A DNA stretch of 64,000 bases from Dactylorhiza incarnata (taxonomy: Eukaryota > Streptophyta > Magnoliopsida > Asparagales > Orchidaceae): NCBI GenBank assembly GCA_033032865.1, contig JAWHQI010000079.1:8436501-8500500 (forward strand), in the 5' to 3' direction. Shown piece by piece: positions 63,287 through 64,000 of this stretch; within the stretch, counting starts at the first letter, position 1; each line of letters opens with the position of its first letter. The position numbers and the translations under genes were made by a program. Below the pieces are notes generated by a model. The model worked only from the letters and a program-made list of their open reading frames with translations, was not told the origin of the DNA and ran no database searches.

Positions 63287-64000
63287 TCAGCTATAGGCGC
63301 TCTTATGGTGCGCGTCTCCCGTAGCACGTAGGCGGGAGGTGAAGGCTTTAGGGCCAGCACTGGTATCACCCACTGCTCCCCTAACCTCCGCCCTCTTGCC
63401 ACGGAGAGCGGCAGCACGAGCGTCGCGCAGAAGTTTTTCCTGTTTAAGTTTAGTGACAGTCGGAGACTGCCAACGTTGAGAGTTTTCAGATTTTTCCACC
63501 TTAGTGGTGGGTGGCGTCACTTCCGGCGTCGCGGTGACTATCGGATCGGCCCAGGAGATGGAGCGCTTAGATTGTTTATTACAAGAATCAACACAGGAAG
63601 ATAAATAGTCCGCGTCCCGCACTAAATTCAATTCAACGTTTCCCGAACTGCATTCTTCCTCCGTCTCGGAATCAAATTCTTTCCGGAAATCAACTTCTTC
63701 TTCCTCATTCGATTGGTGCTCCTCCTTTTCTCCTTCAATTGTTTCTTGAGCTTGTTCATTTCCTGCACAGCTCAGAGATTCATCAAAAATAACGAGAGGG
63801 GGAGGAGTGGATGTTTCAGTTGTAGCTTCGAGACGAGTGGGCTGCGGCGCCTTATTGGGTAGGAGGACACACCCCGTAGCGAAATCAAGGGTGGCGCCGC
63901 TCTCTTTCAAGAACGGCACGCCCAAGATAGGGATAGAGTGGTTTTCCTGGGGTCCCAACACCTGAAAATCTGCGACCACAATCGTCCCCTCAACTATCAC
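63287..64000 (-). CDS. element B protein with protease-like end and charged tail, partial
   Basis: Open to the window edge; the first visible codon is GTG and the true start lies outside. The first 45 residues (VVADFQVLGPQENHSIPILG, then VPFLKESGATLDFATGCVLL) fit the second half of a retroelement aspartic protease (the ILGxxFL region); the active site would be outside. After this come an acidic stretch (EGEKEEHQSNEEEEVDFRKE) and a basic C-terminus (KLKQEKLLRDARAAALRGKR). No RT follows, so the element looks non-autonomous like element A. Confidence 0.6.
   Translation of the reverse strand: MIVEGTIVVADFQVLGPQENHSIPILGVPFLKESGATLDFATGCVLLPNKAPQPTRLEATTETSTPPPLVIFDESLSCAGNEQAQETIEGEKEEHQSNEEEEVDFRKEFDSETEEECSSGNVELNLVRDADYLSSCVDSCNKQSKRSISWADPIVTATPEVTPPTTKVEKSENSQRWQSPTVTKLKQEKLLRDARAAALRGKRAEVRGAVGDTSAGPKAFTSRLRATGDAHHKSAYS

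Larger units (their letters stand above)
60005..64000 (-). mobile_element. non-autonomous gypsy element B, 3' part
   Basis: Relative of element A on the same strand: 3' LTR 60005-61491 (TGATGAGTCC ... GACATGCATCA), three polypurine-tract copies, matching 3' non-coding blocks, and an ORF running off the window. Left flank CTCTA (60000-60004). The LTR is 1487 bp, shorter than in element A. The U3 start (61130-61491) is nearly identical to element A, the R/U5 side much less so. Confidence 0.85.

Overview
This window looks like intergenic DNA from a large, repeat-rich flowering-plant genome. I found no host protein gene, tRNA or rRNA. Almost every base can be assigned to LTR retrotransposons (Ty1/copia and Ty3/gypsy) nested inside one another, plus a short LINE remnant. 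The plant assignment rests on the element types: Athila-, CRM- (centromeric), Del/Tekay- and Tat-like gypsy elements, Sirevirus-like copia elements, and tRNA-Met and tRNA-Asp type primer binding sites. The species cannot be told from the sequence alone. No alignment was computed; all boundaries, repeats and percentages were read by eye.

Left block (1-16069): a Sirevirus-like copia element on the minus strand (copia-2, 10799-16069) is interrupted by a second minus-strand copia element (copia-1, 2907-10798). The 3' LTR of copia-1 is in turn cut by a Tat-like gypsy element whose 3' end lies at 1-2906. The Tat-like element carries genes on its antisense strand, including one with two short GT-AG introns that join in frame.

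Middle block (16070-44542): spacer, then a LINE reverse-transcriptase remnant (17571-18026) cut by a second Tat-like element (LTR 18027-18921). That element is cut at 19486 by a large LTR (TGTAACATCC...) containing about 5.5 copies of a 158-bp tandem repeat. The large LTR is cut by a CRM-like element whose outer ends (20543 and 44542) are flanked by the same 5-mer, ACAAT. The 5' LTR of the CRM-like element is cut by a minus-strand Athila-like element (20678-37235). The gag of that element is cut by a complete Del/Tekay-like element (25979-34381, target duplication GAGAC). This gives six levels of nesting.

Right block (44543-64000): the large LTR resumes in three pieces (44543-45844, 52456-53842, 59258-59508). 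These are separated by a minus-strand non-autonomous gypsy element with a zinc-knuckle ORF (45845-52455, target duplication CCCCC) and a very young non-coding LTR element (53843-59257, target duplication CCTGC; LTRs differ by about three substitutions and one indel). After 59508 come a copia LTR fragment and a second zinc-knuckle-type non-autonomous element that runs off the window.

The coding regions are mostly broken by single stops and frameshifts. The most striking pattern is in the control regions: at least six unrelated families carry arrays of CpG-rich near-palindromes in U3, placed just upstream of the TATA box, and some of the same motifs occur in both copia and gypsy LTRs. A second pattern is the repetition of polypurine tracts in the 3' regions of several families, in two gypsy elements next to a CATTG/CAATG hairpin.
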